Positions 24,542-35,470 of a DNA stretch of 64,000 nt are shown here, in pieces. A program made the position numbers and the translations under genes. The stretch is from the NCBI RefSeq assembly GCF_004664715.2, contig NC_051063.1:75212018-75276017 (forward strand). Direction: 5' to 3'. Under the pieces are notes generated by a model. That model was not told the DNA's origin, ran no database searches, and was given only the letters and a program-made list of their open reading frames with translations. Every line of letters starts with the position of its first letter. Position 1 is the first letter of the stretch. Source of the DNA: Peromyscus leucopus. Lineage: Eukaryota; Chordata; Mammalia; Rodentia; Cricetidae.

Positions 24542-25244
24542 GAGAACTCCTGAAGTAAGTCCCTTGGCAAATATCTAATATTTATTATGGTATTATTAAC
24601 TACAACCTTTTTAAAAATAAAGTCAGATTTATAAGTTCTAGGACTAGGGCCTGGATTTACTTAGGGGACAGTATTCAACGTACTATAACCTTCACAGCTG
24701 TAGGCATTTATTTAGCTAACATGGCATAGGAACACTCCATTGTATTAAATCGTTGAGAGGTTGAAAACACCATCATGCCAGAGGCTGCCTTCCTCGGATG
24801 AGTAATTGATCCTGCCTGAGTCTCATGGTCTTGTGTGTAAGAAGACATCAGCCCCAACCAGGAAGGCTGAAGTGCCACAAAAAGGGTTGCTGAGGGTTCC
24901 TTAAAGTGTCCGCCACTCCCATAGTTCGTTGACAGACCCTAGTTTCCAGTATCTCCAGGCAAGATGTCCATACAGAGAAGCTTTCTGATGTTCCTCAGTT
25001 CAGCCAGTCACTGGTAAGTTGCATCTTTAGCACAGGATTTGGAAAAAAAAAATCCCATTAATGTAAGAGGCCTGCCAAGAGTAAATGCTGGTCAGACGTG
25101 TGGTGAACCAAGGGCTTCACAGTCTGACAGGCGCCTTTCCCGTTCCACGCAGTCAGTCACCTGCAGCCGTAGGCTGTCTCCAGTTACCCCGAGAGTCACA
25201 ACACCACAGACAGCCTGCTACACCTGCTACACCTGTGCGTGTCT

Positions 25245-25335
25245 AGGGCCATACTCTGTCTTATTTATCTCTGGATTCCAAGCACCAATGTCTGGTGCCC
25301 GAGTCATTCAATAAACACTGTTGGAGTGAATGGAA
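25245..25335 (+). repeat. L2 LINE 3' end
   Basis: cttatttatctctggattcc aagcaccaatgtctggtgcc ... cattcaataaacactgttgg agtgaatg is a typical L2 3' end. Confidence 0.75.
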
Positions 25336-26120
25336 ACACTAGCCCTGGAAATAAATAATAACAGGGAGAGCTACGATGGTTACAAGTCCAGATCCCAAGT
25401 GCCTTATACTTGAGGGGTTTAATAAAACAATGAATCTCCACCTCCTGCTTTGAAGGGTGCTCCAGAAATGTTAGTAATTACTGTTGCCGACTTTAATCTT
25501 CACTCCTACTGAGAACAGAGGCAGTCCTATTTCTGTTAGATACGGTGGGACCCGAGGCTCCGAAAGGTGCACTGAAAGAGCTAAGGACCTGTCACGATTC
25601 AGAGATCTGTGCTTTTGCTGCTGTGTCACACTGCTGCTGCCTCAGGCTAGTCTGTGTGTGAGGCTAAGCCAGGCTCCGGCATCTGCAGGATGTGTGTGAG
25701 AGCATACACACTTTCACATGCATTATGTATATGCATAAATGTTCCATATTTGTTCACACACACAATATCATAACTTGACCAAAGACTAGACATGAAGCTG
25801 ATCTGAACATCAGTGTCAAGGAGCTTGGTAAGTCCCCTTTGCACTGTTAAATTCTTGAGTCATGCCATCCAGGGGTGAAATGTCACATGCCACATTCTTC
25901 CAAGCTCACAAAAGCAACATACACAACACTATGTGAAGTCTGGAGCCTTGGCTGCCAGCTCTTCTCATGACCTCCCCTGGAACATTATTTTTCATCCACC
26001 CCACAGTGAGGAAAACTGCACCATGCTGACATTCAGGCACCAAAACTGTTGTTCTTTTCACTCAAATGCACCCCCCCCCCAAAGTGAGCAGGAGAACAAG
26101 CATCCTCGCCTTGAACTTAC

Positions 26121-26245
26121 ATGAGGAATGGATGCTGGGGAAGCTTTTGCGGCCCTCGGATACCAGGTCAGGGTCCCCTGTACAGTGCATCTCTGAATTC
26201 ATCACCCCATCTGGAAAGCAGCGGTAAAAGAAATCGGGGCGAGGT
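26121..26245 (-). CDS. Plpp4: PLPP4 exon 5 (catalytic motif exon)
   Basis: A 125-bp exon between acceptor ...ttttgtag and donor gtaagt. One base completes Arg, then 41 codons run P-R-P-D-F-F-Y-R-C-F to S-F-P-S-I-H-S-S, plus one base of the next codon (about residues 107-149). It holds the end of catalytic motif 1 (K-x6-RP, shared with exon 4), the conserved PDFFYRCFPDG loop, and the motif 2 histidine within P-S-I-H-S-S. Most PAP2 enzymes have P-S-G-H here; the Ile is as I remember it for PLPP4, while PLPP5 keeps Gly. V-M-N-S-E-M-H-C-T-G-D-P-D-L-V-S-E-G also points to PLPP4. The next exon, with motif 3 (S-R-x5-H-x3-D), was not seen between 1 and 26120, so intron 5 is longer than 26 kb. Confidence 0.96.
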
Positions 26246-26404
26246 CTACAAAAGACACCATGGACATTTTCAATATACAACGCTGCCATCACAACGAGCC
26301 CCAAGCTGATCCCTCCTCCCCACAGCCCCCCACCCTTCTGCAAGTCCCCTCTGTCAACAACCACAGGAGTTTCCCAAGAGCCTCCTTGATACAGCTGCTG
26401 GGGA

Positions 26405-26555
26405 AATCCTCAGGCTTTGGGGCCAGAAAGAGCTCAACTGGAGCTAGTTGTGTAGCCTTAGGGAGATCTCAGTCTTGCCCAGTCTCATTTCTTTATCTGT
26501 AAGAGGGAGAATCAATACCTGAGCAAAGGTGCGGTCTTGAGCATTAAATAGTGGG
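26405..26555 (+). repeat. MIR SINE fossil
   Basis: tttggggccagaaagagctc, agttgtgtagccttagggag, ctcatttctttatctgtaag in MIR order. Confidence 0.8.
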
Positions 26556-26849
26556 ATTTCCGGGTATCAGCAGAGGAGAAGGGACTACCTCTCTACCAAA
26601 CTAGACCTTGCCCCCAGTCTCTGAGAGTCCAGGACATGACATCCCTACATGCCATTTTTGGTGGTCAGTTGCCTTTCCTCAAGCCGTGGCCCTCAACCTG
26701 GCTGGGAAACTTGAAAACTCAGCCACACAGTATGAGTTCAGTGACCCAGGCTGCTGTCTGTGGCTTAAAGCCTGAAGCGGGCAGAGGTCTCTAGAGGAAA
26801 GAAGGGCGACTCTGGCCCCGAAGCCACGCCTTCCAGAGCAACCACAGCT

Positions 26850-27065
26850 AATATTAACTTATTGCTGAGTGTATATGCAGTCAGTACCAGGCACTGCACA
26901 TTCACCATGCCATATAAAGCCCATGAAGATCTTAGAGGCAGGGTCAGGGGTCTGAAGGAGATGACACTCCTGCAGAGATCACTCATGAGCAGTATGTGGC
27001 AAACACAAGCTGGGAGCCTTAGAATCGAATCCTGTGCTCAACATTTGACCACATGTTCTACTCAA
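26850..27065 (-). repeat. MIR SINE fossil
   Basis: Reverse-oriented MIR features: taccaggcactgcacattc, ataaagcccatgaagatctt, tagaatcgaatcctgtgctc. Confidence 0.7.
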
Positions 27066-28117
27066 GTAAGGATTCTAGTGTGGATATGTGCCAGGCCACT
27101 ACTCTGTAGCAACTCAACTAGTATTTCTGTGCACATAACATGGGTAGGTTTACTAATACTGCGAGCATGTCTCCCTTTGACATTGCACACTGGGTCATTG
27201 TTATCACATACGGACTCATACACTGAACCTCCTAGCTCTGGGATCTAGGTAAGATGCCTCTATGATCTATCAGCACTTGTGCTGTCTTTTCCAGACCTGG
27301 CCAGTGTTTCTCCAGTGTGGTTGTCCACCCACTCAACCAGAACCTCAGGGGGTGAGCCCTAGAACCAGCCCTTCATCTGGGTCCCAAGTGCATGTTAAGC
27401 ATGGAGGGATCTGGAAGGACATCCCAGTACAGTGTCTTTTATTCACCCAGATTTACCCATATTCTACCCCTTGATGCCTAGCTTAGCACCCGTACCATGC
27501 CAATAATCTATAAATGCTGAGGTTGTACATTGAATCTCATTTGTTCAAGGCCAGGAGCTAGTAGTCGGAGCCCCAGTGAGCTGCAGTATTGAGAGGCCGT
27601 GGGGCTTCTCATCGCTGCAGAGACCGACTCTCTACCAGAGCGGCCAGAGGACAGGGAAAGCAAATGGACACCAGAAATCATTTCTCAGGAGTAGTAAGAG
27701 AAGTGTGTCATAAAGCCAGATCTGAAATGCCAACCCATACATCTCCTCCCAAAGAAAACAATTCATAAGTGATCTTATTAATTTGTTAAAGGCCAAAACT
27801 GACAAGTATATAAGCCTGGCCAGATGCTGGGAGAGCAGTGGAGTGCTCTGGAAATGCCAAGTGCAGGCTTGGGCCAAAAGAAAGTGTGGCCAGTCAGCCA
27901 GTGGATACTTTCTTCCTAGTGAACTCCCTAAAATAATGAGTTCATCGTTCAAAGGAAAGGAAAGGTCTGTACTGAAGGTCAGAAATCCCAGAAGGGTAAC
28001 AATTTAAGGGAAAATCAGACACTGTGGAATCTGTCCTACCCAGTGTCCTCTGGCCATGGTTCCCATAGAGATGAACTTGGTAGTATAAGGGAGCATTTGT
28101 TTCTTCTTGAGACTTAC

Positions 28118-28181
28118 CTTCCCACTATTAATTTAATAGTGTTTGTGCAGACTCCATTCAAAGCAAGAGCCAAGGACACCG
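28118..28181 (-). CDS. Plpp4: PLPP4 exon 4 (internal coding exon)
   Basis: A 64-bp exon with acceptor ...ttttgtag and donor gtaagt. Two bases finish the Ala codon from exon 3. Twenty codons follow, reading V-S-L-A-L-A-L-N-G-V-C-T-N-T-I-K-L-I-V-G, and two bases (AG) start an Arg codon (about residues 86-107). The segment is a membrane helix leading into the first PAP2 catalytic motif, K-x6-R-P. Its Lys is in this exon, and the R-P pair comes from the first residues of exon 5. The acceptor has a good T-rich tract (minus strand, about 28184-28218). A 166-bp CAT/CAC array starts only 57 bp upstream of the exon in the gene's direction. Phases on both sides agree with the neighbours, so the call is firm despite the short length. 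Confidence 0.94.
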
Positions 28182-28238
28182 CTACAAAACAAAACCAACA
28201 GACAGAAAAAAAAAGAGTTGGGTCTCACATTAAAAAGT

Positions 28239-28404
28239 CATCACCACTCGAAGCACCACCACCATCATCACCATCTAGCACCATTATCACCAGCACCATC
28301 AACATACCATCATCACTACCATCATCACCATTATTGTCACCCATCACCATCACTGTGACCATCACTATCATTACCATCACAACTATCATCATCATCACCA
28401 CCTC
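28239..28404. repeat. CAT/CAC trinucleotide array beside exon 4
   Basis: About 166 bp of interrupted cat/cac triplets on the plus strand (GTG/ATG-rich in the PLPP4 transcript). It ends 57 bp upstream of the exon 4 acceptor in the gene's sense. Confidence 0.95.
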
Positions 28405-31400
28405 TAACTGCACTTAGTTTGTGATCACAGAGTTGTTAAATAATACTTTTGGAACATGATGGAGCTTTGTTGCTAGGGAAAAATATAATTGGGGCAGAAC
28501 TATGGAGGTTGTCCCATAAAATGCCACATTCCTATGACATGAAATCTTTCCTTCTTGACCAGAATTTTCAGCTTCACAAACAAGCCCATCCATCACTTTC
28601 TAGCCTGATATAAACAGATTTAATACAACAACAGCGTGTAGAATTTCTTTTACTCGTAGCAAGACATAACTTTTTTTTATTACCTCCTGGCAATTTCCCC
28701 AGACATAATTCGAATCAGAGCAGCTGCCAGACTCCTTCTGAAGAGCAGGACAGCCTTGCTAGGCCTCTGTCATCCCTGACCCATCACCTGCCAACAGCTG
28801 TCCATCACTGTTTCCAAGAGGGCAGAGAGTCCAGGAGGTAACTTTCGTCATCTAAACCAGCAAGAACTTCTAGAATATATGAGTTTAAAATATACAGCCC
28901 AGGGACCTTCTCCCAGTAGCCTGAAAATCTATTAGATCAGGTGCAGACCAAACAGAAGGGGAATCAACACCCTTTCCTACACAAACCGTGCCCTGGCCTC
29001 CTACAGTTTGTTAAGAGGACTGAAGGGCACAGTCATCACCGCCAGTGTGATGAAGGTCAACTGTCTTACGTTAGCAACAGAAACTCAGGGAGGCGCTCTT
29101 CTGCTCTGTTGAGTAATAAAACATGTGAGCTACCCTTTCTCTTTGGCAAAATTTAACTCCTTGATACCAGCAGAGATTTGTGTAAGATGAGCCCAGTGGA
29201 GGGACATTTTCACGAAGGCCCTTCATCAAGTGATTCGTTATCATCAAGGGAGACAGATGAGTCGCTCTACATGCAGAAAGTGCTGTGGTATAGCCATCCC
29301 AGCCACCAGGGCACACGCTACTGAGATGGAGACAAAGCCACGCACTTTTAGCAGGTTGTAAGAAACAGAAAGAATGGGGGAGGGCTGAGATGAAAAGGAA
29401 AAACTAACACCTGAGTGGAGATGAAGCATTCCTGGCCATATATGAATGGAATGGGAAAGGGGACAGGTCCCTGTTGGAGAGCTGGACATGAGTCAGTACT
29501 ACAGTCCTGCCATCAAAACGTCAAACGTGCAACCCGGGGGTATAGACTGGCTCTGAGTGCGGAGAACATGAGAAGGTCCAGTGACTACAGTCTTTACATA
29601 CAGATCTTTCCTGTTGGAAATGCCAGCTTCCTTCTCTTCTGCAGAAGAGATAAAAACCCCTAGGCTGTCTTGGCTGAGTTCTCCCAGAGTCCTGACAGCG
29701 AACAAACTGTGAGCTAGCATGGACATGACAGTGGTGGGCTTTTCCCTGTTAGCGCTGGCCCTGCTGTGCTTTCTAGGGGAGCGCCATGCCTTCTTATCCT
29801 AGGAGCACGGCCTCAGCCATCTGTGAGCAAGCATCACTGGCTGATCTCTCATCGTCCCACATCAATCTTAGGGAACTTCATATACAGCTCCATTGATCCA
29901 GAGCCCAACACACCCCATAAACACTCGGGGCTGAGTAGACTTGTAGTCAGTACAGTCTTTCCAAAGGCTTGAAGTAAGTGAGCTAGAAAACACCAGCAAA
30001 TACGCTGTGTGATCCAAATGCTCGAAAGAGACAGAGAAGGATGGTAAGCTAGAGTGATGACATTTGGGAGCGTGGGAGTTGCTTTAGCATCCTGGAATTA
30101 CATGGGACTGATGAATTTTTATCTGAATGATACAGTTTGACAGGGTACTGAGGGGAGGGCAGCAAAATGACAGGGTACTGATGCAGGGATCTTTCGTGAG
30201 GTATCTCTTCCAATGTTCCTCATTCTCTAGAATGAAGACTGGGCTCTGATCAGATCCTTGGTGCCCGGAAAGCCAGGAGAATACACAGCCCCAGGCAAGA
30301 ATACTTGCTGACTACCAAGAGCCCCACAGGTCTAGCTCACGTGGTATTTTTTACATCTGACAGCACCATTTTGACTGATGGATCAGAAACACAAACAAGA
30401 ATGACTGATAAAGAAATTCAAAGTGGCATGTCCTACAGCTTGGTTTGCTTGGGGCTGGTTCTGAGGGTACTAGGAGTTTGGGGGGGTATGCCAGAGGACT
30501 TGAAAGCTTTCGATGTTATTTTTGTAGTTTTAGGCAGCCCAGCATGCCAGTCTTTCCATATCAGAGTTCCTGGTTATTCTATAGCCCGAATGCCTGCAAG
30601 CTAGACGTTGCACAGGGGAAACACCGCCATTCTTGTCTGTATGTAGCAGTGGGGAACACTTGGGGCTCGGTTGCAAGTGCCTGAGTTAAAATCTTCTATA
30701 TATCCTCAGTACAGAAGGACAACTAGCCTCCCCTCCCTGAGAGAGTTCTGAATTCCAGGCTTGATTCGAAACCACCTAGTTTTCCGACTTTGATGTAGAA
30801 GGTCGCCCTTCCTGCCTCCAACCCTTCCTGAAAGCACTGGTTGTTTGCAACCTCTGTGCACACTGCTGGCTTTTCGTCATTTTCTGGACAGGAACTCATC
30901 GATTTAGGCAAACAGAACAGCCAATAATTCCTTTTTAGTTACCGTATAGGAGGCAGAGTATGGTGCTCAATTTTGAAGCGTCACCCTAAGGGAGATTTAG
31001 CTGGGAATGAAAATGTCTAGAGGAGGTAGCCAGGGCTGCTTAGAGACATCACAGGGACACAGCTCCATAGCCAGCAGTAAACTATAGCCACAACAGTGAC
31101 AGCCATTCCTACCCACTGTCATTTACCTTGGGACTCTATGTGAGGGATCAGCTACAATATAACATGAGGTGAAGGGATTCCCAAACCAACAGAGAGGGTG
31201 CCCAATAGAATGCAGTAAGGACCACAGGAATAGCCACCCAAATACTGCCCTGCCACTAAAGCCAGGCATGGTAAAGTACCAATGCCCCCACGCCCCATGA
31301 AAACACTTAAAACTTTCTGTCATCACAACGAAAGAGACCCAGGTCATGTGACCAAACTCTCAGTCTACAGTTTAGCAGCCTGGAGCATGCACCTGACCTG

Positions 31401-32235
31401 ACAGAGAGAGGGAGCCTATAACCGCAGGCTGGCCAGAGTCAGGACTGCTTTGCTTTCAGCCTGGAAAAACAAGGGAGTCAACGTCTCCATCTAGGAGCCT
31501 GGGACCAAAGAACAGAGTGAGCATGGGGGGGGAGCATGTTCAGCACCACGGCTGAACAGTCAGACGTGCAGGGAGAAAGCAACACCACTGTGAGCCCACG
31601 GCCCGCAGGAAGCAAAGGTCTGGGGCAGAAGAAACCAAGTCCAGGCTGGGGAGGAGACAGGAAGTGGGGGAGATGAGGGCGGGCATAGTCGAGACAGAGC
31701 AGGTTGTGAGATCTTGACACTACAGCTCTTCCCCACTGCAGCCCCATGGGGCACTGCTGTGTTAGCCCCCCTTTGCTTGGAGTTGATAAGATTGCTTATT
31801 TTAGCTCTGTCTTTAAACCCATTATTTACTCGAGCTCATTTGAAAAGGAAACTCAACATTATTCTTTTCAACTAGACAGACTTAACTAAAGCTTGGTTAC
31901 ATAAAAATGGCCTCTATTCTTCCTCCTTTAGACACACACTCTGCCTCATTCATTCTCCCTCACTAGGAAAAGAGAGGAGTGTTGTGCTGCATTTTCCTCT
32001 CCCTAAGCCCAGTAGTTAACAAACACATCCCTTAGTGAGGAACCTCGGTTTCCAGACTTACCACCCCAGAGGATGGCAAGTCCATAGAATATACTAAACC
32101 CAAGCTTGGGATGAAGGTCTAGATAATTTATTTAAAGTATATACATATCCAATTTAGTTCTCCAGAGGATTAAAAAGCTAGAGATTTAGACACAGGTTAA
32201 ATTACCTTGCTTGCTAGAACACCCCAGTAGGATTG

Positions 32236-32303
32236 ACTGATTCATTCATTCATTCATTCATTCATTCATTCATTCTCTCTCTCTCTCTCTCTTTCTCTCT
32301 CTG
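32236..32303 (+). repeat. (CATT)n followed by (CT)n
   Basis: About nine CATT/ATTC units followed by about 12 CT units. It lies about 250 bp downstream of exon 3 in the gene's sense. Confidence 0.95.
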
Positions 32304-32552
32304 TGCACGTGTGATCCATGCACATGCAGGCATGCTGGGCACCTTCTGAGAATGTCCGCTTGTGAGTGCCCTTTACTTCACATTGACTTGGCACCTTTTA
32401 AGCTTATCTTGTCTTATTTTCCCAGAGTTTAATTTTGACCAAAGGGGAAAAAAAATCAGTTGGGTGTAAATGAGTTAGGTTTTTCTTTTCCAAATGTGAT
32501 TATCTAATTAAGATCATTCCCAGCCCCTAAGCAAGAACTGTGAATACTCTAC

Positions 32553-32643
32553 CCAAGAAGGCTTCCTTAATTTCAGTCTTGTCTGTCCGCCGGATAATTT
32601 TCACCACACAAATGACAGCCAAGGGCGTGAGGAAAGAAATTGC
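32553..32643 (-). CDS. Plpp4: PLPP4 exon 3 (internal coding exon)
   Basis: A 91-bp exon with an acceptor ...cttccag and a donor gtagag. It encodes 30 full codons starting A-I-S-F-L-T-P-L-A-V and ending E-I-K-E-A-F-L, plus one base of the next codon (about residues 56-86). The first half is a hydrophobic membrane helix (AISFLTPLAVICVVKII), followed by a charged loop (RRTDKTEIKE), as expected for a PAP2 family member. Phase joins exactly: exon 2 ends on a codon boundary, and the leftover G pairs with CG at the start of exon 4 to give Ala. The donor differs from consensus at +4 and +5 (gtagag rather than gtaagt), so it may be weak. It is too short to appear as a stand-alone open frame and was found by looking for the missing part of the protein. 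Confidence 0.93.
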
Positions 32644-33269
32644 CTGGAAGAGACAACAAATAATCCCTCATGAGGACTCTGAGTTGCTTCAGATGTAGCA
32701 ATTCTTAATTAGTCCCCATCAACTTCAACTCGCTAGTCAAATGACCTTACCGAACTGACCTTAAACAAAGAAGGGCAATTTGTCTATCTACAGTGAAAAC
32801 ACAGGCTTGGGAAACTAGAGGTCTGATTGCAGGTTCTAATTGATTTGTAATTGCTCTGAGCCACATTTAAAGTGGGAGCTTTTTAAAGAGTAAAGAACAG
32901 TGTAGCATTATGATAGTTCATCAGCACCAGGAAACCCTGAAACAGCCCCTTCTCCCCGCCTTGTGTGTTTGAGGAGCGTGACTCCAGGCTCCCTAGAAAC
33001 ATGAGAGGGTAGGCCTTCTTAATGATAGTCAATCAGCTCATCCCCTTTTGGAGTTCTTCTTGCTTTTAGGTTAGAAGTGAGTCCTTTCATTCAAATTCTT
33101 CCTCCCAACATCGTAAGATATAGAATCAGCTGGAGTTCAAACCCCTGGATATGTTTGTAAGGGAATTTCCAGATTGGGTTCATCCATGTAGGAAGACAAC
33201 CCAGCTCTGAGCAGTACTATTCCGTGGGTGGGGTCCCAGACAGAATGACAAAGAAAGAGGTTGAATACC

Positions 33270-33455
33270 AGCACTCATCTCCCTCCCCCACCTCTCTGTT
33301 TCCTGCCTCAGATGCAACATGACCAGCCACTTCCTGCCTCTACTGGCATGACTTCCTCACCATCATGGATTATATCCCCTCAAACTGTAAGCCAAAATAA
33401 ATCTGTGTTTCCTTAAGTAGCTTCTCTTCAGGTATTTGGTTATGGCCACAGGAAA
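33270..33455 (+). repeat. Rodent L1 3'-end-like fragment
   Basis: atcccctcaaactgtaagcc aaaataaatctgtgtttcct taagt is the characteristic 3' tail of the rodent family seen also near 12430 and 52300. Confidence 0.6.
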
Positions 33456-33564
33456 GGTACCTCAGGTACCATCTACCCAAACACACATTGGAATGAAGCT
33501 GGTGAGGTCCGCATGCAGTCACACGCATCCTAAAGCACCCCAGGAGGTTGTATTAGGAACTGCA

Positions 33565-33650
33565 TTAGACTCGTGACAGTTCTGAGACAACTTCTCAGGT
33601 TCAGTGACGGGCCTGGGGTCACACAGCTTCTAAGCTACGAGGCTGAACTT
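33565..33650 (-). repeat. MIR SINE fossil
   Basis: gacaacttctcaggttcagt and ggcctggggtcacacagctt ctaagct match the reverse MIR core. Confidence 0.6.
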
Positions 33651-33659
33651 CTTATAGTT

Positions 33660-33712
33660 TTGGTTGTGAGCCTAACCTTTAATGGCTGAGCCATCTCTTC
33701 AGCCCGAGGCTG
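33660..33712 (-). repeat. B2-like SINE head fragment
   Basis: tttaatggctgagccatctc ttcagccc is a reverse-complemented B2 head without its body. Confidence 0.6.
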
Positions 33713-35164
33713 GTCTTCTTAAGCCAGTTTTCTGCCTCCAATATAGAGTTTCTTTAATTACCACTGTCTCCAGGAGGAAAGGTATTTACTTAACTCTTCG
33801 TGGGTAACATCTCAGGATAACAGTGTCTGGATGGACCGAACATTGAATCAATCAGTAAGTGATGGGAGGGGGTGGGAACCATGGACCCCTTATGTTCCCG
33901 TTTAGGAATTCTTCAGTGTGCTCAGATGAGATCGTCATTTTTTTACAGAGAGGCTTCCTGATGGGACAAAGTCATGGCTGGAATTTGTGCAAATGACCAT
34001 GACCTTTCAAAACAGCCTCTTCCCATTTCAGGCAATTATTTGGGGGCACTTCTGCCTTCAGAGATAGCTTATGAGACATCAGACAGCCTTCCTTCTTATT
34101 TGCCATCATGTCTTTGTGACCATGAGAGGTAGTAACTGGTTAGGGTTGTCCCCCTTAGTTGTGGCTCTGGATGCCATGGGTTATTTGAAAAATAACTGAT
34201 GGGAGTCTGGAAGTCAACTGCTCATATCTGAGTAACTTCAGGGCTTGCAGACATGCTGGCATACTTGTATGACCAGTCTGGGAACCAAGGATCGTTTTTT
34301 TTAAACAAGCATCCCAAACAATCCTGATGCTGTTGATTAAGTAACACATCTTCACATTCAGATCCTGAAAACTGATGTCCAGAATATCGCCTTCTAACAG
34401 CCAAGACCACAGTCAAGGCTCAAGAATCCTTTTTGTCTCCAAGCTCAGTAGCCTAATCATTTCCATCCCTTAAAGCCCTAGGTATAGTTCATGCCACATG
34501 CTCCCTAAGAGGAGAGAGCAAGTCACCAAACAGTTACGTGAAAGGACAACATCACCAAGTCAAGCCTCAACAGGATAACAAACACTGGACAGAAGAAAGC
34601 GTTAAGAGACCACCCTAGCTGGCATGCTCCCATGTGTGTAGGCAGGAATAAAATTTCAAATGAACTATGAGTGGGAAAGGCTTTCCCATGAGGCCCTAAG
34701 GCTGGTAAAAGAGGTTATAGAGTGGGCCGTTTTAGCCCACATAGGAGATAGGGCATCAGGTAAGAACCATGTGGGCTCACGGCCAGGAATGAGAGCTGGG
34801 GAGTCACCGGGGCCTGGTGGCAAAGGACTTTCTTTCAGCATCATCCCCTGACACAGACCTCTTGTTTTTAACCAGATCTCCCTCCCCTCTGGCTCTGCCA
34901 AGACCAGCCTTCATTGTACCCACTCTGCAACTTTCCTAAGGAGGTGCTATTTGGGGTCATTCTTATGACCACCAATCGCCTGCTTACTGAGCCAGCACTA
35001 AGCCTGGGGTGGGGAGTGGGGACAGCTCATTTCCTCACCTCAAGAGCTCCAGAAAAGGGCTGCAACCTGACAGAGTGCTCCATCTCTGAACAGAAGTATC
35101 TGTGGACAACGGCGGGGTGTGATCTCTCCTATGTCCCAGCAACACTGGGGACACCAGTCTCATG

Positions 35165-35470
35165 TCTTTGTCCTGGCCATGTATGGTGGTTTGGAGAAAT
35201 GACCCACATCAGCAGTTCTCAACTTGTGGGTCATGACCATTGGAAAACACATGTTTTTGATGATCTTAGGAACTGAGACACTGAGCCAAATTACAGTTAT
35301 GAAGCAACAATAAAAATAAATTTATGGTTGGGGGTTCCTAGGACTTCAGAAATGTGGGATTTCCAACCGTCATGACCTACAGGTTGAGAAGCACTGTCCT
35401 ATGTAGTCTCATGTGTTTGAACACTTGTCCCCAGTTGGTAGCAACATCTATGAAGACTTAGAAGGTATGC
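35165..35470 (+). repeat. Rodent L1 3'-like repeat split by URR1
   Basis: gtatggtggtttggagaaat (left) and gtctcatgtgtttgaacact tgtccccagttggtagca (right) are adjacent parts of one rodent repeat, now separated by the hAT element at 35210-35396. Confidence 0.6.
35210..35396 (+). mobile_element. URR1 nonautonomous hAT-Charlie transposon
   Basis: A 187-bp element with terminal inverted repeats cagcagttctcaacttgtgg and the complement of aggttgagaagcactg. The internal segment aaaattacagttatgaagcaac / tttatggttggggg is characteristic of the rodent URR1 family. It has no coding capacity and sits inside another repeat. Confidence 0.88.

Larger units (their letters stand above)
1..26120 (-). other. 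PLPP4 intron 5 (partial, 3' end outside window)
   Basis: The stretch follows the exon 5 donor and reaches the window edge. No further PLPP4 exon was recognised; I looked on the minus strand for the GLGFTTFYLAGK and SRMCDYKHHW blocks. It holds SINEs, L1 fossils, microsatellites and unclassified AT-rich sequence. Between the listed repeats (e.g. 400-1430, 4510-6330, 7120-8590, 21530-23110, 24545-25240) I see no exon, RNA gene or other structure I can support. Confidence 0.8.
26246..28117 (-). other. PLPP4 intron 4
   Basis: This intron of about 1.9 kb has canonical ends. It holds two MIR fossils (26405-26555 plus, 26850-27065 minus). The remainder is unique-looking sequence in which nothing else could be identified. 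Confidence 0.9.
28182..32552 (-). other. PLPP4 intron 3
   Basis: An intron of about 4.4 kb with a gtagag donor and a ttttgtag acceptor. It holds the CAT/CAC array and the CATT/CT microsatellite. The rest (about 28420-32200) is unusually poor in young SINEs; I recognise no exon or RNA gene there. Confidence 0.9.

Noticed and set aside
28143..28417. His/Ser/Thr-rich frames across the CAT/CAC array
   Set aside because: Low-complexity translation of a triplet repeat inside an intron; part of the same DNA is the antisense of PLPP4 exon 4.
30123..30183. Repeated 'gacagggtactga' phrase (two copies about 37 bp apart)
   Set aside because: Only 13 bases shared; too little to claim a structured repeat.
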